Shown: in pieces, positions 30,195 through 39,605 of the stretch | Numbering within the stretch: position 1 is the stretch's first letter | Layout: each line of letters starts with the position of its first letter | The notes under the pieces: model-generated | The model's input: the letters and a program-made list of their open reading frames with translations, nothing else | Databases searched by the model: none | What the model was told of the DNA's origin: nothing | Source of the DNA: Algiphilus sp022763315 | GTDB taxonomy: Bacteria > Pseudomonadota > Gammaproteobacteria > Nevskiales > Nevskiaceae | DNA: 64,000 nucleotides | Assembly (NCBI RefSeq): GCF_965249985.1 | Contig: NZ_OZ252280.1 | Reading direction: 5' to 3' (one strand) | Translations under genes and position numbers: made by a program

Positions 30195-30794
30195 ATGGTT
30201 CTTGTTGTCGACAACTACGATTCCTTCACCTACAACCTCGTGCAGTATCTGGGCGAGATTGGCGCAGCCGTTGATGTCGTGCGCAATGACGCCATGAGCG
30301 TGGACCACATGCTGGCGCGGGCGCCGGACCACATCCTGCTTTCGCCGGGGCCGTGTACGCCGAATGAAGCCGGTGTCTGTCTGGAGCTGATCGCCCGTGC
30401 GGCAGGCCGTATCCCGATCTTCGGCGTCTGTCTCGGTCATCAGGCCATCGGGCAGGCCTTCGGCGGCAGCGTGGTGCGCGCGCGCGAGGTGATGCATGGC
30501 AAGACCTCGTCCATCCACCATACTGGCCAGGGCGTCTTTGCTGGATTGGCTAATCCGTTGACGGCCACTCGCTATCATTCCCTGATCGTCGCGAAGGAAG
30601 GCCTGCCCGATTGCCTGGAAGTGACGGCCTGGACCGAAACCGCCTCGGGAGACGTGGACGAGATCATGGGCTTTCGCCATCGCAGCCTGCCGATTGAAGG
30701 CGTGCAGTTCCACCCGGAATCCATCCTTTCGGAGCACGGCCACGCCATGCTCCGCACCTTCCTCGGCTACCGCGTCGCCGAGGCCGTTGAATGA
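30195..30794 (+). CDS. trpG: Anthranilate synthase component II TrpG (glutamine amidotransferase)
   Basis: TrpG releases ammonia from glutamine for TrpE. The 199-residue class I amidotransferase starts MVLVVDNYDSFTYNLVQYLG, with LSPGPCTPNEAG (oxyanion loop), the nucleophile Cys79 in FGVCLGHQAIG, and the His-Glu pair in VQFHPESILSEHG. The YDSFTYNLV opening is shared with PabA, so this protein may serve both anthranilate and aminodeoxychorismate synthesis. It is followed by trpD and trpC. The ATG at 30195 gives the canonical start; no strong ribosome site is visible. Confidence 0.94.
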   Translation: MVLVVDNYDSFTYNLVQYLGEIGAAVDVVRNDAMSVDHMLARAPDHILLSPGPCTPNEAGVCLELIARAAGRIPIFGVCLGHQAIGQAFGGSVVRAREVMHGKTSSIHHTGQGVFAGLANPLTATRYHSLIVAKEGLPDCLEVTAWTETASGDVDEIMGFRHRSLPIEGVQFHPESILSEHGHAMLRTFLGYRVAEAVE

Positions 30795-30891
30795 GCGACC
30801 CTTCTGCCGCGATGCGTGTGCCGCCCTGGTCTGGGGGAGCGTCGTGCATCGCCCCTGTTCCACCGCCGCCGCCCGGGCGGAGCCTCAACGC

Positions 30892-31944
30892 ATGGCCTGC
30901 CAACCTATGACGACATTCACTCCGCAGCAGGCGCTCGCACGCGTCATCGACCACCGCGAGATCTTCCACGACGAGATGGTCACCTTGATGCGCAGCATCA
31001 TGGGGGGTGAGGTGTCGCCGGTATTGACCGCGGCCATCCTGACCGGTCTGCGGGTGAAGAAGGAGACGGTGGACGAAATCACCGCTGCAGCTCGGGTAAT
31101 GCGCGAGTTCGCCCGCCCGGTGCCGCTCGCCGATCGTGCGCACTTTCTGGACATCGTCGGCACCGGCGGCGACGGCGCGCATACCTTCAATATTTCCACC
31201 GCCTCCATGTTTGTAGCGGCTGGTGCGGGTGCCAAGGTCGCGAAGCATGGCAACCGTTCGGTGTCCAGCGCCTCGGGCGCCGCCGACGTGCTGTCGGCGC
31301 TCGGTGTGCAGATCGAGCTGCAGCCCGATCAGGTGGCGCGGTCCATCGAGGCCTGCGGCATCGGCTTCATGTTCGCGCCCATCCATCATCCGGCGATGAA
31401 GGAAGTGGCGCCGGTGCGCAAGGAAATGGGGGTGCGTACCATCTTCAACATCCTCGGCCCGCTGACCAATCCGGCCGATGCCCAGCACTGTCTGATGGGC
31501 GTCTTTCATCCGGATCTCGTCGGCATCCTCGCCCGCGTGCTGGCCGAGCTGGGCCTGCGTCGCGCGCTGGTGGTATGGGGCCGGGATGGGCTGGACGAGA
31601 TCACGCTGGGCGGCGCCACCTACTGCGCCGAAGTGCGCGACGGTGCCGTGCAGGAATACGAGATCCATCCCGAGGACTTCGGACTGTCGATGGTGTCGAG
31701 CCGGCAGCTGGTGGTCGACGGACCGGAGGCGTCCCGCGCCATCATCGAGGGCGTGCTCGCCGATGTGGCGGGTCCGGCGCGGGACATCGTGCTGCTCAAT
31801 GCCGGCGCGGCGCTCTATGCCGCCGGCATCGTCGACCGCATCGCCGACGGCATCGAGGCGGCGCGTGAGAGCCTGCGCTCCGGTGCGGCGGCGCAGAAGC
31901 TGTCCGAATTCGTGGCCATCACCCAGAAACTGTCCGCAGCATGA
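30892..31944 (+). CDS. trpD: Anthranilate phosphoribosyltransferase TrpD
   Basis: TrpD attaches phosphoribose from PRPP to anthranilate. The 350-residue protein contains the PRPP loop VGTGGDGAHTFNIST, KHGNRSVSSASGAADVL, and the NILGPLTNPA segment typical of the family. The start could be ATG 30892 (preceded by GGAG) or ATG 30907, which gives MTTFTPQQAL; I take the former because of the ribosome site. The 98-base gap after trpG is larger than usual and seems empty. Its last bases overlap trpC (ATGA). Confidence 0.93.
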   Translation: MACQPMTTFTPQQALARVIDHREIFHDEMVTLMRSIMGGEVSPVLTAAILTGLRVKKETVDEITAAARVMREFARPVPLADRAHFLDIVGTGGDGAHTFNISTASMFVAAGAGAKVAKHGNRSVSSASGAADVLSALGVQIELQPDQVARSIEACGIGFMFAPIHHPAMKEVAPVRKEMGVRTIFNILGPLTNPADAQHCLMGVFHPDLVGILARVLAELGLRRALVVWGRDGLDEITLGGATYCAEVRDGAVQEYEIHPEDFGLSMVSSRQLVVDGPEASRAIIEGVLADVAGPARDIVLLNAGAALYAAGIVDRIADGIEAARESLRSGAAAQKLSEFVAITQKLSAA

Positions 31945-32738
31945 GCGATATTCTGAGTCAGATTCTCGACCGCAAGGCCGAGGAAGTACACGCCCTCCGG
32001 CAGCGGTATTCCGACGAGGATCTCGAGGAGCTGGCGGCCGAGGGCGATGTGCCACGCGGTTTTGTCGCCGCGCTAGACCAGAAGGTGCAGAACGGCGGCG
32101 CCGCCGTTATCGCGGAGATCAAACGGGCCAGCCCCAGCAAGGGCCTGATCCGCGAAGACTTCGACGGTGCCTGGCTGGCACAGCGCTACGCTGAGGGCGG
32201 TGCCTCGGCATTGTCGGTGCTGACCGATCGCGATTTCTTCGGCGGCAGCGCGGAAGTGCTGCAGGCCGCGCGCGCCGCCTGCTCGCTGCCAGTGCTGCGC
32301 AAGGATTTCCTCATCGATCCCAAACAGGTGCTCGAAGCGCGCGCCATGGCGGCCGACTGCATTCTGCTCATTGCCGCCGCCTTGTCGCAGCAGCAGCTAC
32401 GCGAGCTGGATGCCGTGGCGCATGCCTGCGGCATGGATGTGCTGGTTGAAGTGCACAGCGCCGAGGAGCTCGACAGCGTGCTGCAGGCGGAGCTGCGGCC
32501 GGGCTGGTTGCTCGGCATCAACAACCGCGATCTCAAGACCTTCGACACCCGCCTCGAGACCACCCTAGACCTGCTGCCGCGCCTGGACGACGGCCGCTCG
32601 GTGGTGACCGAAAGCGGCATTCTTTCGGCCGCCGACGTACAGCGCATGCGCGCCGCCGGCGTGAATCGTTTTCTCGTGGGCGAATCGCTGATGCGCGCGC
32701 CGGACCCCGGCGCCGCGCTGCAGCAGTTGATCGCCTGA
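31941..32738 (+). CDS. trpC: Indole-3-glycerol phosphate synthase TrpC
   Basis: TrpC closes the indole ring by decarboxylating CdRP. The 265-residue TIM barrel shows AVIAEIKRASPSKGLIRED, with the catalytic Lys, then LSVLTDRDFFGGS, PVLRKDFLIDP, GINNRDLKTF and TESGIL. It is monofunctional, without the TrpF domain found in E. coli. It overlaps trpD by four bases. In Pseudomonas a crp/vfr gene follows; here osmC-type and speD follow directly. Confidence 0.95.
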   Translation: MSDILSQILDRKAEEVHALRQRYSDEDLEELAAEGDVPRGFVAALDQKVQNGGAAVIAEIKRASPSKGLIREDFDGAWLAQRYAEGGASALSVLTDRDFFGGSAEVLQAARAACSLPVLRKDFLIDPKQVLEARAMAADCILLIAAALSQQQLRELDAVAHACGMDVLVEVHSAEELDSVLQAELRPGWLLGINNRDLKTFDTRLETTLDLLPRLDDGRSVVTESGILSAADVQRMRAAGVNRFLVGESLMRAPDPGAALQQLIA

Positions 32739-32758
32739 TCGCCTCATCAGGAGCCGGC

Positions 32759-33184
32759 ATGGAAGTCACGCTTTCCCATACCAGCGGTGCGCAGTTCGTC
32801 GGTGAGACGGGCAGCGGTCACGCCATTGTCATCGACGGGCCGGAGGATATCGGCGGCCGCAATACCGGTGCGCGTCCGATGGAGCTGATGCTGCTGTCGG
32901 TGGGTGCCTGCTCGGCCGTGGACGTGCTGCACATTCTGCGCAAGGGCAGGGCGCCGGTGGTCGACTGCAAGGTGCGCGTCAAGGGAACCCGCGCCGATAC
33001 GGACCCCAAGGTGTTCACCGACATCGCGCTGCACTTCACGGTCATCGGCTCTGGGCTGAAGGCGAGCCAGGTCGAGCGTGCGGTGCAGTTGTCGGCCGAG
33101 AAGTACTGCTCGGCTTCCATCATGCTGGGCGCCTCGGCACGTATCACGCACAGCGTCGATATCGAGGAACCCGCAGCCCCCTAA
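32759..33184 (+). CDS. OsmC family protein
   Basis: A 141-residue OsmC/Ohr-fold protein. The two conserved cysteines are Cys51 (SVGACSAVD) and Cys117 (SAEKYCSAS), the peroxidatic and resolving pair of this superfamily, so it may reduce organic hydroperoxides; many members of this subgroup (YhfA-like) have no proven substrate. The conserved placement between trpC and speD is known in Pseudomonas. An AGGAG site lies 5 bases before the ATG. It is soluble and shows no transport signal. Confidence 0.9.
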   Translation: MEVTLSHTSGAQFVGETGSGHAIVIDGPEDIGGRNTGARPMELMLLSVGACSAVDVLHILRKGRAPVVDCKVRVKGTRADTDPKVFTDIALHFTVIGSGLKASQVERAVQLSAEKYCSASIMLGASARITHSVDIEEPAAP

Positions 33185-33290
33185 TGTGGTCCGCGACGGA
33201 CCCACGTTCGTCAACAGACTGTTCCATAATGCGCCCCCGCGGCAGTGTCGTCGCGGTGTCGCAGCCCACCACCGTTCGGAGACGCTGACC

Positions 33291-34091
33291 TTGGCCAAGA
33301 AGACGGTCCGCAATCCCCGCCTCAAGCTGCACGGCTTCAACAATCTGACGAAGTCGTTGAGTTTCAACATCTACGACATCTGCTATGCCCGTTCCGCCGA
33401 GCACCAGCAGGAGTACATCGAGTACATCGATGAGGCCTACAACGCCGAGCGCCTCACCGACATCCTGACCCAGGTCTCGAACATGATCGGCGCGCAGATC
33501 CTCAACATCGCGCGCGAGAATTACGAACCGCAGGGCGCCTCGGTCACCATGCTGATTTCGGAAGGCCACCTTGAAAGCGGCCACCCGAAGTCCAAGGTCG
33601 AGAAGGAATCGGTGGTCGGACATCTCGACAAGTCCCACATTACGGTGCATACCTACCCCGAGATGCATCCGGACAACGGCATCTCCACCTTCCGTGCCGA
33701 TATCGATGTCTCGACCTGCGGCAAGATCTCACCGCTGAAGGCGCTGAACTTCCTGATCAACAGTTTCGATTCCGACATCGTGATCATGGACTACCGCGTG
33801 CGCGGCTTCACACGCAACGTGCGCGGTTCCAAGCACTTCATTGACCACAACATCGACTCGATCCAGAACTTCATCTCGAAGGACATCAAGGACCGCTACG
33901 ACATGGTCGACGTGAACGTGTACCAGGAGTACATGTTCCACACCAAGATGCGGCTCAAGGATCTGGACCTGGAAACCTATCTCTTCGGTGAGGGCGTGCG
34001 CGAGTTGCCGCCGCGCGAAGCCAAGCGCATTCGCGGCCGGGTCAACCACGAGATCATGGAAATCTTCTACGGGCGCAATATCTCGCGCTAG
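33291..34091 (+). CDS. speD: S-adenosylmethionine decarboxylase proenzyme SpeD
   Basis: SpeD makes decarboxylated AdoMet for spermidine synthesis, using a pyruvoyl group formed by self-cleavage. The 266-residue protein matches the E. coli type (264). The cleavage site is HLDKSHITVHTYPE, with Ser115 becoming the pyruvoyl residue of the alpha chain. Other conserved parts are GFNNLTKSLSFNIYDICYA, GASVTMLISEGH and IDVSTCGKISPLKAL. The start is a TTG at 33291 with a GGAG site 9 bases upstream, giving MAKKTVRNPRLKLHG; no ATG is near. speE is not in the window. The stop overlaps that of a convergent lipoprotein gene. Confidence 0.94.
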   Translation: MAKKTVRNPRLKLHGFNNLTKSLSFNIYDICYARSAEHQQEYIEYIDEAYNAERLTDILTQVSNMIGAQILNIARENYEPQGASVTMLISEGHLESGHPKSKVEKESVVGHLDKSHITVHTYPEMHPDNGISTFRADIDVSTCGKISPLKALNFLINSFDSDIVIMDYRVRGFTRNVRGSKHFIDHNIDSIQNFISKDIKDRYDMVDVNVYQEYMFHTKMRLKDLDLETYLFGEGVRELPPREAKRIRGRVNHEIMEIFYGRNISR

Positions 34092-34783
34092 GCATCTGCG
34101 TCGCGGGCGGCCGGGTAGGCACGCCCGCAGCCGTCCAGCGGTGGTGCATCCTCGCGCAGTACCCGAACCTGCAGCGGAAAGCGCGTGCCGCTCATGCTGT
34201 CGCGGCATGTGGCCTGCTGCACGTCGATGGTGAGCCTCAGGCCGGTGGCCGCGCTCGTGGCCGAATAGCGACCGACGCCGGTCAGCGCTTGCTGCGTGTG
34301 CAGGGACAACCGTCGCTGTCCGTAGTCCAGCCACAGGAGAAGGCGGCCATCCCTGTGCGCTTCCAGCAGCCAGGCCGGTTCGTTGCCGGTCGCGCGCAGT
34401 TGCACGCCCTCGCGCTGCGCCTGCAACCAGGGCGAGCGCTGCGTACTGGGCTGGCAGCCCTGCGGCGGCGCGGCCTCGTCCCGCCAGAGCAGGGCATCGT
34501 CGGGTCCTTTGCTCCAGAAGCGCAAACCGTCGGTATTGCGGTAGCGCGCACCGGAGGCGGCGGCTTCCTGCGACAGACGATGATCGCCTCCGGGCAGGCG
34601 CAGGATCAGCGCCCCGTCGACGCTACGGCTTTCCACCAGCATGTCGCCACAGCGCCACTGCTGGACCTGCGCAGTTTGGGCGACGGCCGCAGCCTGCGGC
34701 GGCGCGGTGCTGCAGGCGCCCAGAGCAAGGACCATCAGAGCGGGCATCGACGCGGCGCAGGCGTAACGGCTGGTATTTTTCAT
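34088..34783 (-). CDS. Lipoprotein with MliC-like and COG3650-like regions
   Basis: The 231-residue product has a lipoprotein signal (ALMVLALGAC, Cys about 24). Residues about 40-105 look like the MliC domain of membrane-bound C-type lysozyme inhibitors (QQWRCGDMLVESRSVDGALI, then a C-terminal Cys in QGCQPS). The second half (about 115-225) with LRATGNEPAWLLEAHRDG, LTGVGRYSA and DSMSGTRFPLQVRV resembles the COG3650 family of predicted secreted proteins with heme/META-like folds. It would be anchored to the envelope and might protect peptidoglycan from lysozymes. The fold assignments are by motif memory and moderately secure. Confidence 0.72.
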   Translation of the reverse strand: MKNTSRYACAASMPALMVLALGACSTAPPQAAAVAQTAQVQQWRCGDMLVESRSVDGALILRLPGGDHRLSQEAAASGARYRNTDGLRFWSKGPDDALLWRDEAAPPQGCQPSTQRSPWLQAQREGVQLRATGNEPAWLLEAHRDGRLLLWLDYGQRRLSLHTQQALTGVGRYSATSAATGLRLTIDVQQATCRDSMSGTRFPLQVRVLREDAPPLDGCGRAYPAARDADA

Positions 34784-34830
34784 GCGCGGAGTTTAGCTTT
34801 CTCATCTGTTCCGTCTGCCGGCGTTCCTGC

Positions 34831-35175
34831 GTGCCGTTGCGCTTCCAACCTGTCTTTGTCCCGCTGGCCATCTTTGCATTGGCAGGCTGTAGCGGTGCGC
34901 CCAGTGATGCGAATATCGAGGCGGCACTGAGTCACGCGTACAGCAGCAACAGCAGCGAGGCGCGCTCGCTCCTGTCGGACATGGGGATGGACAGTCTGCT
35001 GCCCGAATTCGAGGGCGCCGACAAGCTCGCCTGCGCGCCAGCGGCCAACGGGCGCGGCTATCTGTGCGATGTGGAACTGACCACCACGCAGTTCGGCCAG
35101 AGCCGCACGCGCGTGGTGGAGATGCGTTTCGTGCGCGGCGACAAGGGCTGGCGCTTGGCAGAGGCCACGCCCTGA
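34831..35175 (+). CDS. Small lipoprotein, unknown function
   Basis: A 114-residue product with a short lipoprotein signal (VPLAIFALAGC, lipobox LAGC, Cys20). The mature part contains ANIEAALSHAYSSNSSEARS and a two-Cys segment (LACAPAANGRGYLCDVELTT) that could form a disulfide, followed by a beta-like end VEMRFVRGDKGWRLAEATP. I recognise no family. The start is a GTG at 34831 without a clear ribosome site. It is between the MliC-like lipoprotein (divergent) and coq7 (convergent). Confidence 0.65.
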   Translation: MPLRFQPVFVPLAIFALAGCSGAPSDANIEAALSHAYSSNSSEARSLLSDMGMDSLLPEFEGADKLACAPAANGRGYLCDVELTTTQFGQSRTRVVEMRFVRGDKGWRLAEATP

Positions 35176-35182
35176 GTCCGGA

Positions 35183-35833
35183 CTAGAACCAGTAGGCGGT
35201 GCGCGTCATGACGCGGGCGACGCCGCGCATGGCAAGCCGCAACGGTAGCGGAAGGTCGACTCCACCGGCGGCGCGGGCCTCGGCGCCGTGACGCGCCTCG
35301 TCGACGCGCATCTGCTCCAGGATGGCGCGCGAGGCATGGTCGTTCTTGGGCAGCTTTTTTAGGTGGCCATTGAGGTGCTGCACGACCTGCTTTTCGGTCT
35401 CCTCGACGAAGCCCAGGCTCCAGCGATCACCCGCCACGGACACCAGCGCGCCCATTGCAAAGGAAGCGCCGTACCACACCGGCTGTAGCCGGCTGGGGCC
35501 TTCGCCCAACTGCTGCAATCGCTCGGCGCACCATTCCAGATGGTCACGCTCCTCGGCGGCCGCGTGCAGCAAGTGACGCCGGATCTCCGGCGTGCGCGCC
35601 AGCAGCGATTGGCCGTGATACAGCGCCTGCGCCGCCACTTCGCCGGCGTGGTTGACGCGCATCAGGCCCGCAGCGTGATGCCGCTCGGGTGGTGCGAGCG
35701 CTGCGGACGCCGCGTCCGGTTGCGGTGCCGCGGGAGTGGGCCGCGGCGGTGGCGTATCCGGATCGTTGCGTCCCGCCAGGGCGTCTCCGGCGCGGGCCAG
35801 CAGATGATCGAGGGCGCTGAGTCGGCGTGTCAT
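35183..35833 (-). CDS. coq7: Demethoxyubiquinone hydroxylase Coq7
   Basis: Coq7 is a membrane-associated diiron monooxygenase for the penultimate hydroxylation of ubiquinone. The 216-residue protein starts with a variable Pro/Ala region, then the four-helix diiron core: MRVNHAGEVAAQALYHGQ, AAAEERDHLEWCAERL, VEETEKQVVQHL and RVDEARHGAEA give the Glu and His ligands in the expected order. It ends VARVMTRTAYWF, the typical end. The gene is followed by yggX on the same strand. It partners with ubiH, a UbiI-like hydroxylase and ubiA in this window. Confidence 0.95.
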   Translation of the reverse strand: MTRRLSALDHLLARAGDALAGRNDPDTPPPRPTPAAPQPDAASAALAPPERHHAAGLMRVNHAGEVAAQALYHGQSLLARTPEIRRHLLHAAAEERDHLEWCAERLQQLGEGPSRLQPVWYGASFAMGALVSVAGDRWSLGFVEETEKQVVQHLNGHLKKLPKNDHASRAILEQMRVDEARHGAEARAAGGVDLPLPLRLAMRGVARVMTRTAYWF

Positions 35834-35844
35834 CGCTGCGGCTG

Positions 35845-36131
35845 CTATTGATTCTGGGCCGCGTCGCTGGCCGGGGGCACGTAGCCCGTCTGCGTGAGTT
35901 CTCCGCCGCCGAAGAAGAATTTCTCCATTTCCTCCATCAGGAAGGCGCGTGACTTCTTGTCAGCGAGGGACAGGCGGTATTCATTGATGACGCGGGTCTG
36001 ATGCGCCTGCCACTCCTCCCAGACCTGCTTCGAGATCTGGTCGTAGATGCGCTGGCCGAGCGCGCCCGGATAGGGCGGAGCGTCGAGGCCTTCCGCCTCT
36101 TGCTGCAGGCGGGCACAGAACACGGTTCGGG

Positions 36132-36135
<4 letters not shown>
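35845..36135 (-). CDS. yggX: Fe(2+)-trafficking protein YggX
   Basis: YggX is a small protein protecting iron-sulfur clusters from oxidative damage. The 96-residue product carries the family pattern MTRTVFCARLQQEAEGLDAP, then PYPGALGQRIYDQISKQVW and TRVINEYRLSLADKKSRAFL, with Cys7 conserved. It overlaps the mutY stop (ATGA), which matches the well-known mutY-yggX operon; MutY contains an iron-sulfur cluster, making the pairing sensible. Confidence 0.96.
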
Positions 36136-37211
<1,076 letters not shown>

Positions 37212-37213
37212 GG

Positions 37214-39475
37214 CTACTGCGTTTCCTGCGGCGCGCTTGCTTCGTTCTCCCCCGAAGCAGGGGGCTTTTCCTGATTGCGCTCGCTGCCGCCAAAGAGGCT
37301 GCGCAGGACATCGCCCGCCGCCTTGCCGGCGTCTTCACCCAGTTCCTTGTTCAGCTTCTCCTGCAGCCGCTCTTCTTCCTTGCGCGCCTTCTCGCGCAGC
37401 TCTTCCTTGCGTGCATCCACCTTTTCGCGCACTTCCTCGGTGGCTTTCTGCTGCAGCGCCTGTTGCAGGTCGAGACGCACTCTTGGATTGCTCCAGCCGC
37501 CCGATACCCGGATTGGAATCTCGATGCCCGCCAGTTCGGACAGATCGGCGCCACCCTGACCCTGCAGGCTCTTGACGATACTCGGGCGCGCCAGCACGTT
37601 CAGCTCCTCGCGGGCGAGGTTGACCGTGCCGTCGCCCAGCAGCCGGAACAGCGGGTTGCGTCCGTCCAGGTTCTGCAGTGTCAGCACGCCGTCTTCGATC
37701 CGGGCGCTGGCAACGAGCGAGGCGAAATCGGTCTGCAGCGGCCCGTCGCTGGCTTCGACCGCTTGACCTTGCAGGCGGGCATAGGCGCTGCGCAGTGTGC
37801 GTGCGATGTCGAAGCCCTTCACCGCGCCATCGCTAAGGCGCACGCTGAGCGTGCCGTCGAGCGCGCGACGGATATCGCCGACGGTGCGGCCGCTCGAGCT
37901 CAGATCGAATTCCATATTGGCCAAGCCCTGGATGAGATCGCGGCCGATGAAGTCTGATACCAAGTCGCCGCCCTGCACCGACTCGACCTTGAAGCGGGTG
38001 TCGTAGCGCGGGGTCTTTCCGGGTGTGATCCGGCTCTGCAATGCGATCTTGCCGCCGTAGAGTTCGGCGCTGAGGTTCTGCACCTTGGCCTGGCCCAGCG
38101 GGGCATCGATATCGAGGGTGACATTGCGCATGGTCATGCCCTGCGCCACCAGTTCGCCGATGCGCAGGCTGCCCTTGGCATTGAGGCCTTCGAGGGCTTC
38201 CACCGGGATGACCATGTCGTTGATGTCTCCGCCCGATGGCTCGGGCGCGTCCTCGCCAGTGGTCTCCTTGACCTTGGCCTGCTCGGGGAGATAGCGGTCG
38301 ACATTGATGGCGTCGATGCGCAGATCGAAGACGATGCGTTGGGTGCCGAAATCGGTGATGCCGGCGGTGCCCTCGGCCGTCGTGTCATCCAGCGTGAGTG
38401 TGATCTGCGGGATGCGGGCACTGCTGGTGGAGGCCTCGAAGCGCAGGTCGGCGCTGGCCGCGCGCAGCACGTCGTCGTCGCTGGCTGCGGGAAGCGCGAT
38501 GGCAAGACCCTCGGCAACGCTGCGCGGCGAGAAGCTCTCGGTCTTCAGGGTGCCTTCGAAACGCGGCTGGTCGCTGTTCAACGCCTTGCCCATCAGGTTG
38601 AGGTCCGCGCTCACGCCGGCGCCTTGCAGTCGCCCATCGGCGAACTGCAGCGTACCGGCCTGGCCGTCGTAGGCGAGCGTGCCGGTCAGACTGGCTTGCT
38701 GCTTGCCCTTCGGCACGGCGTCGCCTTCGGCGGCAAGGTTCAGCGCCAGCGACCGCATCTCCACCGCCATGGTCTCGATGTCGGCTTCGATCACGCTGCT
38801 CAGTGCGATGGTGGCCGCGACTGCCGGCGCGTCGCTGACGTAGCGTGCATCGAGTTCGAAGTCGACCGGCTGACCAGCGGTCACTGCACCGGTCGTAAGG
38901 TCGATGGACTCCACACGATGGGTGGTGCCGGCAGCGGCGTCTCGATAGGTCAGGGCCGCATCCTGGATCTGAATGCCGGAGATGGCCAGGCTCCTGATGG
39001 GCATCTGTCCATCCTGCGGCGGCGTTTCCGGCGCCGGGTCTTCGGGCTGATTGGTGCTGTCCGAGGCCTGCGCGAGATCCGACCAGTTGTTGCGGCCCTG
39101 GGCATCGACGGCAAGGTTGAGGCGGAGCCCTTCGAGGGTGATGTCGTCGAGCACCACCTCCCGGCGCAGCAACAAGGGCATCAGCTCGATGCCGACCGCG
39201 GCGCGCTCGAAGCGGGCGAAGGGGCCGTCTTCCTCGAAGCCTTTGGCGTTGGCGAGTTCCATGGCGCCGGCGTCCACCGCCAGCCAGGGGAAGACGCTGA
39301 GCGACAGCGGCCCCTCGATGCGGAATTCCCGGCCGGTCTGGTCGCTGACCGCCTGGGCGATTTGGTCGCGATAGTCGTTGGGGTCGAACAGCAGGGCGGC
39401 CGCGGTCAGGCCGGCGGCCAGCAGAAGTACAAGGGCAGCAAGCCCGATGCCGAAAAACTTGAGGAACTTGCGCAT
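37214..39475 (-). CDS. asmA: AsmA family protein
   Basis: AsmA-like proteins are inner-membrane-anchored, periplasmic bridge-like proteins thought to move phospholipids and influence outer-membrane assembly. The 753-residue product begins MRKFLKFFGIGLAALVLLLA, a single N-terminal membrane helix, followed by FDPNDYRDQIAQAVSDQTGR and EFRIEGPLSLSVFPWLAVD, the classical AsmA opening. Long beta-rich repeats continue to the typical C-terminal block (DLSSSGRTVGDIRRALDGTL and GDGTVNLAREELNVLARP). The last 90 residues are charged coiled coil (EEVREKVDARKEELREKARK). GGAG precedes the ATG. It lies upstream of mutY, as in Pseudomonas. Confidence 0.92.
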   Translation of the reverse strand: MRKFLKFFGIGLAALVLLLAAGLTAAALLFDPNDYRDQIAQAVSDQTGREFRIEGPLSLSVFPWLAVDAGAMELANAKGFEEDGPFARFERAAVGIELMPLLLRREVVLDDITLEGLRLNLAVDAQGRNNWSDLAQASDSTNQPEDPAPETPPQDGQMPIRSLAISGIQIQDAALTYRDAAAGTTHRVESIDLTTGAVTAGQPVDFELDARYVSDAPAVAATIALSSVIEADIETMAVEMRSLALNLAAEGDAVPKGKQQASLTGTLAYDGQAGTLQFADGRLQGAGVSADLNLMGKALNSDQPRFEGTLKTESFSPRSVAEGLAIALPAASDDDVLRAASADLRFEASTSSARIPQITLTLDDTTAEGTAGITDFGTQRIVFDLRIDAINVDRYLPEQAKVKETTGEDAPEPSGGDINDMVIPVEALEGLNAKGSLRIGELVAQGMTMRNVTLDIDAPLGQAKVQNLSAELYGGKIALQSRITPGKTPRYDTRFKVESVQGGDLVSDFIGRDLIQGLANMEFDLSSSGRTVGDIRRALDGTLSVRLSDGAVKGFDIARTLRSAYARLQGQAVEASDGPLQTDFASLVASARIEDGVLTLQNLDGRNPLFRLLGDGTVNLAREELNVLARPSIVKSLQGQGGADLSELAGIEIPIRVSGGWSNPRVRLDLQQALQQKATEEVREKVDARKEELREKARKEEERLQEKLNKELGEDAGKAAGDVLRSLFGGSERNQEKPPASGENEASAPQETQ

Positions 39476-39555
39476 GTGCTCCGTCCGATCCAAAGACCCA
39501 GCGAGTCTAGCGAATCCATGATGAACGGCGTCTTGCCAGGACGCGAGCCTGCTGC

Positions 39556-39579
39556 AACCGCTGCCCGAGAGCAGCGGTT
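39556..39579. repeat. Inverted repeat upstream of asmA
   Basis: AACCGCTGC (39556-39564) and GCAGCGGTT (39571-39579) form a perfect 9-bp stem with a CCGAGA loop in the 130-base gap between the acyl-CoA dehydrogenase and asmA, both on the minus strand. No T-run follows in the minus direction. It may end or stabilise the dehydrogenase mRNA. Confidence 0.5.
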
Positions 39580-39605
39580 GCGGCGGTGGCGCAAAGCCGG
39601 TGTTG

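Noticed and set aside
29517..30863. A long minus-strand frame opposite DUF3293 and trpG
   Set aside because: It spans two well-supported genes and the gap between them, and has no family similarity.
33207..33230. A speD promoter with CATAAT as -10 box
   Set aside because: No -35 element at acceptable spacing could be found, so I did not list it as a feature.
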